From assembly GCF_040939455.1 (NCBI RefSeq), contig NC_134110.1, forward strand, positions 99,477,001-99,541,000: a stretch of DNA of 64,000 nt, given 5' to 3'. This DNA comes from Microcebus murinus. Taxonomy: Eukaryota > Chordata > Mammalia > Primates > Cheirogaleidae. Below, piece after piece: positions 1-11,997 of the stretch (position 1 is its first letter; every line of letters begins with the position of its first letter). The position numbers and the translations under genes are program-made. Below the pieces are notes generated by a model, which saw nothing but the letters and a program-made list of their open reading frames with translations, searched no databases and had not been told where the DNA came from.

Positions 1-154
1 AGCAGCTCCTGGGAGGGCGGGCGGGTAGGGAGCTCACAATCTGAGTTCCCCTGAGTCAGCTGTAGGGTCCCAAAAGGGGAGGTCCCGTTCCCTGGAGGTG
101 CCTCTGGCTGGTGGCTGTATTGTCTCCTCTCGGCGGAGGGGAGGAGGAGGCAAT

Positions 155-511
155 ATGGCGCCTGCCACGCGGCTCGGGTCTGTGCACTCGGAGGTGCCCG
201 GAGGAAGTTGGGAACCTGGTGCCACGTCTGCTACAGGCTCACCGCTGGGTGGCGGCGGCGGTCTCTGGGCTGGTGTCCGCAGGTCTCTCCACCCGCTGGG
301 GAGCCCACCAGCAGTCCCAAATGCAGGGGAGGGGAAACAGCAAATCCACCTACCCTTGCCGCTGGTCTGTGGGCTGCTCCGGTGGTGTCAGCCTCCAGTT
401 CTCCTCCGCAGCCTCCTCCCGTGGAGTCTCCCGGGCTCTCAGGTACCCCTCCTTTTGGCCCTCATCTGCTGTGTGCTCGTCTTCTTGCTTCTTTCCTCTA
501 ATTTCTGCTAG
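155..511 (+). other. Antisense ORF in the L1 5' UTR (118 codons), candidate ORF0-like
   Basis: An ATG at 155 with A at -3 and G at +4 opens a 118-codon frame running antisense to the L1. The predicted protein is Gly/Pro/Leu-rich and ends in a strongly hydrophobic stretch (about the last 20 residues, rich in Leu, Val and Cys) that could span a membrane. Human L1 5' UTRs contain an unrelated antisense ORF (ORF0, about 70 codons); any resemblance would be by position only. GC-rich DNA tends to hold long open frames by chance and there is no expression evidence. Confidence 0.22.
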
Positions 512-558
512 AATCTGTCTTTTCTGCAGAGATACCCTGTCTGGCGGTGTTATTCGTT

Positions 559-567
559 CGCCATCTT
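559..567 (-). promoter_or_regulatory. YY1-type site at the L1 5' end
   Basis: The minus strand reads 'aagatggcg', an exact match to the YY1 core, about 13-21 bases inside the L1 5' end. In human L1 a YY1 site at the same place sets the transcription start, so this is probably the positional element of the L1 promoter. Confidence 0.5.
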
Positions 568-599
568 GCTCCACCCCCTCTTTTTTTTTTTTTATTTCA

Positions 600-2225
600 G
601 AATTTTACACATTTTGGAGTACACACGTTTTGGCTACATAATTTGCTTTTGTATGCTGTGATGGATTTTGGCCTATTGCTTACAGATAGATCTTCCAATT
701 TTTCAAAAGAAATTGGAAAGCCAAATTTTACTGTGAAATTTCCTGATACTTAAATTTTGGCACCTAATCCACATTTTTTGAAGAAAACTTGTAAGTCAAA
801 GACAAAACAAAACAATAGCAAAAAGAGGTGGTATATGTGAAGTGTGGTCCCCGAGCAGCCTGTTCTGTCCAGCGTCAAATACATGAAATGTATTCATATC
901 ATCCCAACAGTTAGGTCCCTCGGAAGCTTGGCCATCCTGGCTGTCAGCGAGATTTCCCATCTTCCCCCGCCCCCATCTCCTTCACTCATTCCTGTGGCTA
1001 TCCCTTTGGTCATTTTCAAGTTTTAATCCACTCACACTCTCTGCTACCATCTATCCCACTTCCTTTCTCCTCTTGAATGCTCCGCTGACATCCTTCTTCA
1101 TTCATGAAGCCATTCTTAAAACTTCAGGATACATTGATTTCTCCTTTTTCTGAACAAAGTATATTTAAATTACTGCCACCACAGTTAAGATTTTAAATAT
1201 TTTTCACAGAAAAATATATTTAATTTCCCTAACACAATAGTCTGCTCTCAAGTTTTAGATCCATTTTGTTGTGCTTCTGCTTCCAGCAATATTTGGCATA
1301 ATTTGGGGCATTGGAGAGAGTATCCAATAGTAGATTGATTTATAAATGCAGTGTGAGGTGTTAACTATAGCTCATCAAATTGGTCCATTTATCTTAGCAA
1401 CTATTTGCTTAGCTTCCATGCACATACATACATTAACTCAAGATGTTTTTTTGGCTATTTAAGAACCTAAAACAGATTTAAATAGTCTGGATTTTTAAAT
1501 AAACTTTAATTATATTTATGCTCATGAAAGTACGTTCCCCTGTCCTTAAGAACAAGAGCTATCTGTTTATATCTTTCCATCACATAAATTTTGTGTGTAA
1601 TAGATGCAAAATGAATACCTATCAGCTGGCAAGTTCACTCCAGTGTTTCATGAAGAGAGTTGAGTGGTTTTATTATTGGAAACAGCTCTATTTGCAAAGC
1701 AAAGATGTATCACTCATTTCAACTTGGGGGAAATGTTTTAGGTTCATGTGGCAATGTAGATATTATCTTAGGTTTATGTGTGTTGTTTGGACAGGCTGTG
1801 AAATGAAGCTGATACTTTGCAAATGTGAACTATGAAATGACGTTGTAACCCAAGTGGCATGGAGCATGAAATGTGATCTAAGGCGACATTGTTTTTGCTA
1901 TACCTTTTATGTTTCATAAAATGACTAGTAGTGTTTTAAGAGGTCTGGGAGACACACTCCTTACCTAATTCAAAAACAAGATTGAAATTCCCAAGGGAAA
2001 GCCAAGACTTTCTTGGGACCCTTCTTCAACAGCCACCATATGCAGAGACAACTGAAAAGGACTGCTTGGAGCTGGGGATTAGAAATGGGAGCCTGTTTTT
2101 CAAGAAGTTAATGAAGGAGATATTCTGAAAGAGTGTGAATACATGCAATAAGTATAGTGAAGTGCAAATTAGTTTTTGGTGTGAAAAATACCATTCTATA
2201 CAAAGTACCATATTTTCTAGAGTAG
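600..2225. other. Non-coding stretch, no feature recognised
   Basis: AT-rich sequence without a recognisable repeat or exon. Short open frames here (for example 1518-1835) have no family resemblance and ordinary non-coding composition. Confidence 0.5.
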
Positions 2226-2421
2226 TACTTTCCAGTGCAGAACTTTCTGCAATGATGAAAATGTTTTATATCTGTGCTGTTCAACATGTGTCTGTTTGCA
2301 TACTTGAAATATGGCAAATGGGTCAATTGTAACTGAGAAACTGAATTTTTAATTTTAATTAACTTAGAAGTAAATAGCCACATGTAGTGGGTGGCTGCTG
2401 TGTTCAACATTGCGGTACTGG
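2226..2421. mobile_element. MER3-like hAT-Charlie non-autonomous DNA transposon
   Basis: The segment contains 'cagaactttctgcaatgatg', 'atatctgtgctgttcaacat', 'actgaatttttaattttaat' and 'aaatagccacatgt' in the order of the roughly 200-bp MER3 consensus as I remember it, with a degenerate inverted-repeat end ('gttcaacattgcg'). About 20% diverged, an old immobile fossil. The 8-bp duplication is not clear. Confidence 0.6.
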
Positions 2422-2855
2422 GGAAAATGTGTCTCTCTCACGTCGTCTTAAGGGGCTTGAAATAATTTCTGCTCTTCCCCAGTCCTTGATCCTTTTCAAT
2501 GAAGGTGTGAACAAATGCAAGGGAGGGCCAGCCTTAAGCTGGGGCTTGGATGCCTTCTGCCATCCCTCTACACAGCTGGGTCAAGGTGGGAGGTGTGGGG
2601 CGGGTGGAATGGCAGCTTGCCCATGTTGGGGTGCCCTTTGAAGAAAAGCATGTAGCAGCAGTCGTTGCAATTTAGAGATAATCGTTCCATAGAAGGGGAA
2701 TCCATGCCATGTCTAATACAATGACATCCTGTTTTGGAAAATACCTTGGGCACTTTACGAAAGCCAAGGGCCATATGGTTTGATAGATCACAGTATTAAG
2801 CCTATTCATACTTATCATTAAAATAGGTTCTTGGAATCTTTAAAGTCAAGCATCT
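2422..2855. other. Non-coding stretch, no feature recognised
   Basis: Moderately GC-rich sequence containing a stretch near 2520-2640 rich in G and C. No repeat or exon recognised. Confidence 0.4.
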
Positions 2856-3113
2856 TTTTTTATTGATGAATGACATTTTGCATATTTATGGGGTATATGT
2901 GATACTTTGTTACATTGCTAACTGTAGGCATCCTATTCTGCTATGGAACATCAGAACTTATACTTTCTAATTGTATGTTTGTACCCATTGACCAATCTAT
3001 CTTCATCCTGTCCTACACCCCGACACACACTCTCTTCCTAGCCTCCAGTATCTATCATTCTACTGTCTACTTTTATGAGATCAACTTTTTTAGCTCCCAC
3101 ATGAGTGAGAACA
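2856..3113 (-). mobile_element. L1 3' end (L1MA/L1PB-type), 5' truncated
   Basis: The plus strand shows a T-run (reversed A tail), then the reversed L1 3' UTR ('tttatggggtatatgtgata', 'tctatcattctactgtctac', 'gagatcaacttttttagctc'). The left flank 'aagcatct' (2848-2855) reappears at 3114-3121, a probable short target-site duplication bracketing a 258-bp severely truncated insertion. No coding sequence remains. Confidence 0.7.
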
Positions 3114-3121
3114 AAGCATCT

Positions 3122-5854
3122 ATTTTTTATTGTATGTGGCCCAGTAAATGTGAGAAGCAGGTATGAGAAAATCAAGCTTTAATTAACATCTGCTTTGATT
3201 TAAACAAAAGAGACTGAAGCTTTACTTGGAAAAAATCACTGTTCAGAAAAGAGCAGAATAAAGTGAACTATCAAATAACACAGTAGCCAACAGCCATAAG
3301 TAAGAAACTGGGAAGGCCCTGGGGCATTCAGCTGGCCCAGCCTGAGGAATGAGTTGAGAATGCTGAAATCACACCCAAGAGAGGAAAATCTCTCTCCTGT
3401 TTCCGAAGTCATGTGAAGAAGAGAGCAAATAACCTCCTTCAGTAATTATGTCTTTTAATTATGAGGAGCATCATATTTTGTGCTGAACTTTATGATTTGG
3501 ATTCTAATTTGCATGATTTTCAGATTCTCCGAACTCTTAAATGACGGACTAAACCATTCCCAGTGCATCATGTGCAGAATCTGCCACTTCTTCAAGCCCT
3601 GGGTGCTGTTTCAGAGCGAGGGCTCTTCCTGCTCACTGCGGTGGCCCTGCCCACGGGAGGCAAGGAGCCTGCCCACCGCTTCTTCCTTCCCCTTCCTCTC
3701 AGTCTGCACAGCTGTCCTGGAATGTAGTGTTTATTGAGCACGGGCACCTAGATTTTGGGAGAGTCTCTGCTCATCTCTGGGAACAGATGATTGTGATGGT
3801 TAATAAATTATCAGTGATGGGCAAGGAGGAAAATCTCCCGTCTCTGAAGCTTTGGTACTGTGGTTCTATTTCATGTATTTTATAATTCCCTGTCATAAAT
3901 ACAAAATTGTGCCCAGGGAGGAAAATGTAACCAAATGAATGACATAAATCAGGAAAACTAAGGCCACAGCATCTGTGAGCCAGGATGTTTGTCCTCGGTG
4001 GAGTCGTGCTGTCTCTGGCTCCGGGGGACAGGACTCTAGGTGGGAAGGGGCAGGGGCTGGAATTTTAGTGGCCTTGGTTCCTCATTCCTCATGCCTCTAA
4101 CCTGTTAAAAAATGAGATGTGGTTGAATTACAGGCTCACTGGTCCCTGTTAGAACGTTAATGCATGAACATTCAGTGCTCAAGTGGTTCCATCAATACTA
4201 GAGTTTTAAGAAGGAAACATTTTACAAAGGCATATGGCTTCCTTTTCTTAAGAATTGCTGTAGCTTAGGTTGACCAGTGACAGACGACCCCATCTCCCAG
4301 ATGAGGAATGTGTCTCCTTTTCCGACCTAGATTGTGATTCGGAGCTTTAAGTCATTGTTAAGTGATCAGGTCAAATAATGTAAAATGTACAACAAAGCAT
4401 AAAATATTTACATTCCGGCCTCTTTATTTTCCCCAACAAACCACATTATATTCTATCCAATTTAATTACCTGGAAGATTATTATTTGTCTTTGAAATAAT
4501 TAAAGATTTTTTTCTTTTATTTCCTTCCACAATTAACACCCAAACCTAGACTCATGAAGTGGTCAATTACCTCAACCAGAAATTAAAATTTGGTGCATCT
4601 ATTTTAAGGTTGATAGTGTTACATTTCTCAGAGCTGGACTACAGACTTCCTAGGCTCGGTCACAGAAAAAGTCCTTAGCAGAGGATGGGCCTTCCTCCCT
4701 AATGATTTGCTTTCCAACTATGAATTATTAAATTCTTGAGAATGAAGTTAGTATTGAAGACAAAGTACAAATAAGAATAATTCACCTATGTCTTAAGTAG
4801 GTGACACTCAAGAAATACTGCTCAGGAAATGCAATAACTTCTTGTTGTTTTTTTGTTTTTGTTTTTTTTTTTTTAATGTCTAAGATATAGTCCTACTTAC
4901 TTTTGCCTGGAAACAAGTTCATAATGGTAATAAATTTATTTGGATAGCGGGGAACATGGTTGGCCCAGGCCTCTGGCAGGCAAAGTTTGCTGGCTGCACC
5001 GACACAGTTCAGGAGTCTGTGACTTTGTCTTAATGTGCTTGATGCATGCAGGTCACTTCATTGCCCACAGAGTCATCTAACTAGTTGTTTCTGTCACTTA
5101 CCTCAATCAACCAGTTCTCTCTTTTGATTGGACTCCCTCTCTCCTGGAGCCAGTAAGAAAGAAGAATTATAATATTGTCAGAAAGAGCTGCCTTAAGCAC
5201 GTGAAGTGGGAGAAGCTGCGGGGAGGTCAGGGCGGGGCAGAAGCAGGAGTGGTACCTTTGAAAGGCTTAACACACAAGAGGGAGAGCAAGAGAAATGAAA
5301 GGAAAGAAGTGGGCCCAGGTGCGGTGGTAGGGAGCCTTTGGCATTGAGAAAAAGTTTAAATTTAGACATTATGTAATGTTCATCAGGGTTTCTCGACAAC
5401 ACAGGGATCGGTTTTGATAACTAACAGGATGGTCGTGCTCAGAACGGTTGCACATGGGAAGAGTATTTCAGAAGATGCCCCAAGCTCTGCCCTTTGGACT
5501 ATTTATAGCTTGACTGAGCCCATAGCCAGGCAGCAGCCAGCAGGCTGAAATTAGGAAGGAAGTAGCATTATATGTGAGCCTAGTTCTTTGCTCCCTACTG
5601 CAGAAGCAGGTGCTGCCTTAAGATGTATTTCATGAGCACCTTTCTTACCAGCGTGTGTTGCTGGGTCTAAGGGACTTGCCTATCAAAGCCCACACTGGGG
5701 ACCTTGGCTGCTTATTGATAATCAATCCATACAAGGGGAAACCATATGGACCCAGTACTTATATTGGAGAGGCCTGCCTTTCAAAGGTACATAACAGTCA
5801 CCTTACAGAGGGAAAGACCCGCTCTTAAAACTCGAAGATTTAGAACTGGCCGTT
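3122..5854. other. Long non-coding stretch, no feature recognised
   Basis: Unique-looking sequence. It holds a T-rich interruption at about 4851-4875 that could be the tail of an unrecognised retro-insertion. The open frame 3480-3737 has no family signal. No exon, RNA gene or clear transposon was recognised. Confidence 0.45.
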
Positions 5855-5965
5855 CCACCCCTAGCTGTACAGTCCTGGACAAATCAGCAGAAAGCCTCAG
5901 TTTCTCATCTGTAAAATACGGAACAACATTACTCTAATTACGTGTTACTGCTCTAAGATTATATA
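5855..5965 (+). repeat. MIR SINE fragment
   Basis: 'cctcagtttctcatctgtaa' followed by a weakly matching 'aatacggaacaacatta' is the MIR core in plus orientation. Ancient tRNA-derived SINE, highly diverged, no function implied. Confidence 0.5.
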
Positions 5966-6424
5966 AACACCATTTCACGGGTTATTTACTAAAATTGTCA
6001 TTGGTCTACCTCACTGGGTCTTGAAATAAATCAGAGCAATAGTTTAAACATTGAACATTGCTGGGTAAATTAGCTGCATTTCTCTGCCATTTATTTCTCT
6101 TCTTGTTTTGGCTCAGTTTACATTCAAATCTGTGCTTATAAGTAAAACACAGCAGATTCATTGCAGGCTGATGCTGGTATGTTTTAGTATAGTGTACGGG
6201 TTGCTGAATAAGGAAGTAGGAGGGAGAAAGTTGTTAACAGAGGGTTAGATTTAGTTATTCTAGACTATGTAGATGAAATATAGTTTGAGCATTCAACAAT
6301 TACGAAATGATCTTTGGAAAGATATAACTTATACTTAGCAAGCTGTGCATGATCCTTCATAACTCTCCCATTCCTCAACACCCCACGTGTCAGTGTCCCC
6401 TGTACCCTCCTGACACCACAGTGC
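5966..6424. other. Non-coding stretch, no feature recognised
   Basis: AT-rich, no repeat or exon recognised; the upstream limit of the following L2 may extend into its last 100 bases. Confidence 0.35.
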
Positions 6425-6770
6425 TCACTGACCCACCAGTGTGCCACGCATCTTCATGCCACCAGGCCCTATGCTGTCTGCATAGAGTGTGCTCTGTCCC
6501 TCTTCCCTTTTCCTGCTCAGCAAACTCCTCCTCACCCTGGGAAACCCAATTCAGGTGTTACAAGACAATCTAATGTTTTTTCTTCTGGACTTGCACAGCC
6601 CTTGGTAAATATCTCTCCTCTAATATTTATCATGTGTCATAGCCATTTGTGTGTTCTTAGACTCCAGTAAAGTGGGAGCTCCATGGGGAAATGATGATGT
6701 CTTTCTTATAGTGGTCTCCACAATGCCACGTGCACAATAGGTGCCAAAAATCGCTGGAAATAATGAAGGA
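6425..6770 (+). repeat. L2 LINE 3' fragment
   Basis: The order of features matches L2: a C-rich stretch, 'cttagactccagtaaagtgg' plus 'gagctccatgggg' (consensus 'actgtgagctccttgagggc'), then a short segment ending in 'caataggtgcc'. Old and non-coding. Confidence 0.5.
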
Positions 6771-7539
6771 GCAGACAGACCAATGGACAATGCATGAATG
6801 CATTTGTCTATGTTTGTACCAGTAAGTGAGGATAGTTAACATTCTGCCCCACCCCATTCCATCTTAGCTTGCTAATAAACAGATGCTTTAGTCAAGGTAT
6901 GATTACTTGGAAATCAATCTCTGACTTTGGTAATTACTAAACTTGTATTCAGTATTTAAAGGAAGCTGAATAATAGCAGTGTATTAGTACTCTTTGTCAG
7001 TGCAAGGTTTTCTTTTGTTTATCATCTCTCAAGCTATAAAAGGTAATACAGACCCCAAACCATCTCCAGATGGTTAAAGCAATATTAGCAACATATGAAT
7101 ATTTAATGGACAAGAATAGCACTATTATCTTATTATATCTAGAATTTATACCTTTGTTTCTGGCCTGCAAAGTAAACTTCACAGGACATCATCTGACCTT
7201 AACAATTATCTGATTTAACACCAGATCTGACAGTAAAAGAAGCCAAGGCTGAGGGAAAAACAACAGGGATATGAGGTGAATTTCTATCATCAACTTCATC
7301 TGAAGCAAAAGACATGCTGCCAATCGTACTGCAAACTTCTGTCTCTCCTCATTGTCTCATACATGACGTGACTATAAAATGATCAGTGAACAAGCTGCAC
7401 ATAAAAATGCAGGCATTGCACTGCATGCTGGCACAGATACCTAGCTATATGATAAAAATAAAGTAATATCATCTATTATAATAGAGTATGTTTAAGAAAC
7501 TTTTAGATATTGGTTTTCTAAGTATAAAAATAATACATA
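6771..7539. other. AT-rich non-coding stretch, no feature recognised
   Basis: No repeat family, exon or RNA gene recognised. Open frames here are short and chance-like. Confidence 0.4.
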
Positions 7540-7990
7540 TTTCTTAAAAACATTTAAAAATCTGGAAAGGTACAAAAAAAGAAAATTTAAATTTCTGTAT
7601 GCCCTCCACTTACTATCAGTATTTTTTGTGTATTTTTATTGAAATGGAAACACAGAAGATCCATAGAATTGGGACCAAGATCTATACGATTTTGTACCCC
7701 ATTATTTTCACCTAATACTTCATTATACCCTCATACCATTAAATTGTTCTCAAAAATATGATTTCAATGCCTTGTTAATAGTCTAATGAGTGAATTTGCT
7801 ATAATTTATTTAGCCAATTTAACCATTTCCCTAATGTCTCCACTGTTTTTAGTGTCAAAATACAATGAACGATCTTATGAGTAATTCTTTGTATCTTTAT
7901 TTCTTTAACCTCAATTCTCAGATGTGTAATCACTGGGTCAAAATATCAAGATTTCCAAAGCTTATGATTTATGATGGCAAATAACTCATC
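7540..7990 (-). repeat. Old LINE fragment (L1M/HAL1-type), minus strand
   Basis: Text such as 'tttagccaatttaaccattt', 'aatacaatgaacgatctta' and 'aatcactgggtcaaaatatc' resembles the reversed old L1M/HAL1 consensus ('gaacatcctt... gctgggtcaaag'). Very diverged; the family call is tentative. Confidence 0.35.
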
Positions 7991-10348
7991 CTATCTCATG
8001 TCTTCCAATAGCAGCAGTATCTACTTAAATGAAAATAATTTCTACACTTGCAGTAGAGAAAAGTAATTTGAAATTAGCCTTAGCTAGAAAACTTCTCTAG
8101 AAAAGGAAATATTAACAGAATAAGATGCTTTTAACATGAGCTATGTTTATTAAAGAGGACTCTGGGTCACAGATTCATCAGAGGTCAATGAGGTAGTAGC
8201 TTTGATAGTTTTGTTATCTTTACATTTCCATACTGTTTAAAGTTAGATGATAGATATTTTGTAATTTTAAAAGAGTCTACAGAGAGTTTTAAGGCCTGAT
8301 ATGAAATCTGATCAAATGTTCAGTGCGTACCATTTATCTTTCCTTTATAAGAAAATGGCAGGTTTTATACAGAGCCTTTAATGAGTACAAATTAAGAAAA
8401 TAATACACAGGCTGTGAAAATTCTATTTTCTCTTCAAAGAATAATAAATGAATGGTTAGTTATTTAGATTCCTCAATTTTTAATTTCTTGTAATTCTTTA
8501 ATTTCTTATAAAGGGCAGATCACTTTTTAATTGTTTTTTTTCCCAACTTTCATGTAATTTAAATTACATACTAAATCTAGGCGTGGTACTTATCCAAACA
8601 AAAAAATGAAAAAGTTATTAATACTCATGATTTGCGAAGCTGGAAACACCAAGATAATTGATTAAAAAGTAAACAGAAAAAGTAAACTGATTTGTTTTGT
8701 TGTAATACAGTTCAGTCAGTTCAGTAACTGGATAATAGGAGATCACATAACATTCTGTTTGTATGGAGACACTGAGATCCAATTCCAACTCATCCTTTAA
8801 CTAGATTTTACCCTAGGCAAGGTACTTCATTGTTACTACCTCAATTACTCACTTCTGGAGTTCGAGGATTAAATGATGCAGTGTAACTGTAGGGTCTAAT
8901 TTGAAGTCTGGTACCTGTTCTTCATAGTATGAACCCAAGGCTTTGGGATTAAAATGATGAAGAATTAGAGGTGATAGCTCCTGTTCCAGGGGATGTCTTT
9001 TGACCAGTATTTTTCTGGAACGCCATTGGAAGTTTCCAAGCTCATGCTGAGTTGACCTTAGGGTGCCAAACACATTGCATCATCAAAATGGCCTTTTAAG
9101 AGTCTCCCAGTTTTAAAATCAGATGAATTATTTGTGTTTACTCAATTTACAAACAATTCTTGGCCCAAGCTAGTTACAGAAAAATTTTTACTGGAACAAA
9201 CATCAAAGAATCAACATGTGTAGTGCTTTCGCCTTCTAGTGTTTCCTCCAAGGAAAGAGATAAGGGAGAAGGAGCCAGTTATTTCTCAAAGCATTGGACC
9301 TTAATGGGAGAAAATATTCAAAGACTATTTTATGACCTGTGAACCTTCAAAAAGCATATACACTAACACTTCAGCCTATGAGAGAGAACAGGAGGGAATT
9401 ATCATTGCTGTTTCTACAACCACCTTCACAGATGTGTGTCCACTATAATGATAAAAATAAAATAAAATCAATGTGGAAAAGTTCAGTCGCTGTTTCTTCA
9501 TACTTTACTGTATATGATGAAGCCTGAGAATATTCCATCAGAGTTCCCATACAAAAGCAACATGCTTGGATTAAGAATAGTTTCCCCCTCTTTGAAAGGC
9601 TTATTTTAATGCCAACTCTTAAATATTAAGTGCCCAGCTCTGAGCCTTTCTGAGCAAGGTGACAAAGATCAAGTGTTGGTGCAGACAGATCAAATATTTC
9701 CTCTGCCACTAACTGATAGGTTCTGTGCTTTCTTGATTCTATGCAAATCCACTTGGAAAAAGGAAAGGCAGGCTTGTTAATGCCTGAAGATATTAGACAT
9801 ATAGACAAATCAAAGGTATTGGGAAATTGACAGAGCATGTTGGCTTAGAGTATACTTTTGATGAGAGTGTATTCCCAGGGAGGGTAAACACATTGATAAA
9901 CTCATTGCCCTTGATCTTCCAACACAGTTTCTATTGACGTTTCTTTCAGCTGCAGGCACAGATTAGAGAGTATATGGCCCATTGATTGCATTTAGGGCAC
10001 TTAATGACAGGAAAAAAGATTGAATTCCTCTCCCTATATACATAGGGAAGATTAGTAACATTCCTGTTCTAGTCTTAACACATTCTTGGATTTGCAAATC
10101 TGTTTTCATATTCTGTTACTAATTCAGTAATTATTTCAAGGGATGTTTTTACTGTAATCTTTAAAATTTTTAATATTATTCTAAATATGATAGTACAACT
10201 CATAGTTTTTGAGTTTCTAAATGAAAATTTGAGAAGGTTGTTTGAAAAAGGTTCACATCATTCTTCTATTGTGATATTTTCCATGTGTAATATCTGTCAT
10301 ATGCATCAGAAATTTAAAACCCTGTAAAAGTTGATATTCCTAAATATT
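7991..10348. other. AT-rich non-coding stretch, no feature recognised
   Basis: Unique-looking AT-rich sequence. Open frames at 8849-9073 and 9626-9838 have no recognisable domain. No strong regulatory or repeat signal seen. Confidence 0.4.
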
Positions 10349-10417
10349 TGAGCAACCTTTTCTTTTCTTTTTTTTTTTTTACAAGGACATCACTTGAAGC
10401 AATGAGCAACCTTTTCT
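10349..10417 (-). mobile_element. Very short retro-inserted fragment between 15-bp direct repeats
   Basis: The 15-mer 'tgagcaaccttttct' occurs at 10349-10363 and again at 10403-10417. Between them lie a T-run and about 22 bases ('acaaggacatcacttgaagc' plus 'aa'). Read on the minus strand this is a short body followed by an A tail, flanked by a target-site duplication: the signature of an L1-machinery insertion truncated to almost nothing. The source RNA is not recognisable from so few bases. A local slippage duplication is the main alternative. Confidence 0.5.
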
Positions 10418-11284
10418 ATTTAATTTTTTTAAAATGAAAGGTTTCTGAGAAGCAGGTAGTTAATGTTAATGAGGTCAAATATTAGCTTCCACCAAGTCCA
10501 AGGTTGAATAGGCAATGGTTAGCCTGCTCCCACTTGCCTTGCCTGGGGCAGAATTCTTTGCACATTAGGAAAAATCCTCTGAAAAGCTTTCCAGGATTAT
10601 ATACTGGGGCTAACGTCCTATTCATCAGGACAGTGAACTTTAATAGAGATAAGAAACTCATTCCGTCATTAGATTATTAGCAGTTGCAAATAATCTAAAC
10701 TCACTTAAAATTTATTAATAGAACGTGGTTATAATTAATTAAAAGCAGCTTGTTTGTTGAGAAGGGAAATTGGTCAATTAAATAGAGATTTGAGGGTATG
10801 TATTGACTGGCAAGGATCACTACAAAATCCATATTCACACAACCCAGAAAATGTGTATGTAGGACCAAATAAGAGAAAGTCAGTGTAAACACGGTAGAAT
10901 GGACACGTGGGTGTTTGCAGCAGTGCAAGGAGCTCCCTCCCCATCCCATGCAGACAGATGACTTGTCTTCCTCACCCTTCCTACAGACCAGAAGTTGATT
11001 TTTTAGAGAAATTGATTCAGAGGCTCTGGCCATGGTCCAACAGGTCCCAAGAAGAGGAGGGTGTAAGGTGTAAGTCTGACAGCAGACATTGGCTATAATG
11101 CCACGTGCTAATCTCTGAAGTGCCCGGCCCTCCCAGGCTGCTGCTCCCAGAGAGCTGCAACCAGCTGTATATTGCTTGGTCTTCTTGGAAGAAAGTGAGA
11201 ATGAAATTACAGATATTCTTAAACGTGAGCAGACAGCTAAGGACCACCAGACGGTAGAACGTCCTCAATGTGAAAAAGAGACCA
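10418..11284. other. Non-coding stretch, no feature recognised
   Basis: The opposed open frames 10701-11033 (minus) and 10907-11098 (plus) show no protein-family signal. The right end may already belong to the HAL1-type element that follows. Confidence 0.35.
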
Positions 11285-11642
11285 AAACAAACAAGAAAAT
11301 AAAAGAGTTTTTAGAGGAAACATAATACAGAAGTAGAAGAAATATTTCAAAATAAATATATATTTTTAAGAGATAAGATGTTACATATGATATAAATAAC
11401 AGGATATTGTAAAAACAGGAACATCAGAAAACAATAAAGAGCTCCTGGGAATTTAAAATATGGTAGAAATATAAAAAAAATGTGAAGAGTTTAAAAAAAG
11501 TTGATGAATCTTCTAGAAAGTAGAACAAAAAGTATAAAGACATTCAGAGAAAGAAGGTAAGAATCTTAGATGATCTATCCAAAAAGTTTAACGTGACTAA
11601 TTGAAGTTCAGATAAAAACATATGGAAAGATGATATTATTCA

Positions 11643-11997
<355 letters not shown>

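Larger units (their letters stand above)
1..579 (-). mobile_element. L1 retrotransposon, 5' UTR with intact 5' end (continues off left edge)
   Basis: Read on the minus strand, the segment starts near 579 with the G-rich head and 'gagcaagatggcg' typical of primate L1 5' ends, then runs through GC-rich untranslated sequence to the window edge. L1 5' UTRs carry an internal RNA polymerase II promoter driving the bicistronic L1 RNA. An untruncated 5' end is rare among L1 insertions, so the part beyond position 1 could be close to full length (ORF1 and ORF2). The 5' boundary abuts a T-run (581-593), which would be the A-rich start of a target duplication; the partner copy is outside the window. The UTR does not resemble the human L1PA type, consistent with a strepsirrhine lineage. 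Confidence 0.78.

Noticed and set aside
111..641. 176-codon plus-strand frame from the L1 5' UTR into the flank
   Set aside because: Starts at GTG with no good ATG, lies in GC-rich UTR plus a T-run, and crosses the element boundary; the ATG-started frame at 155 is the only one kept, as tentative.
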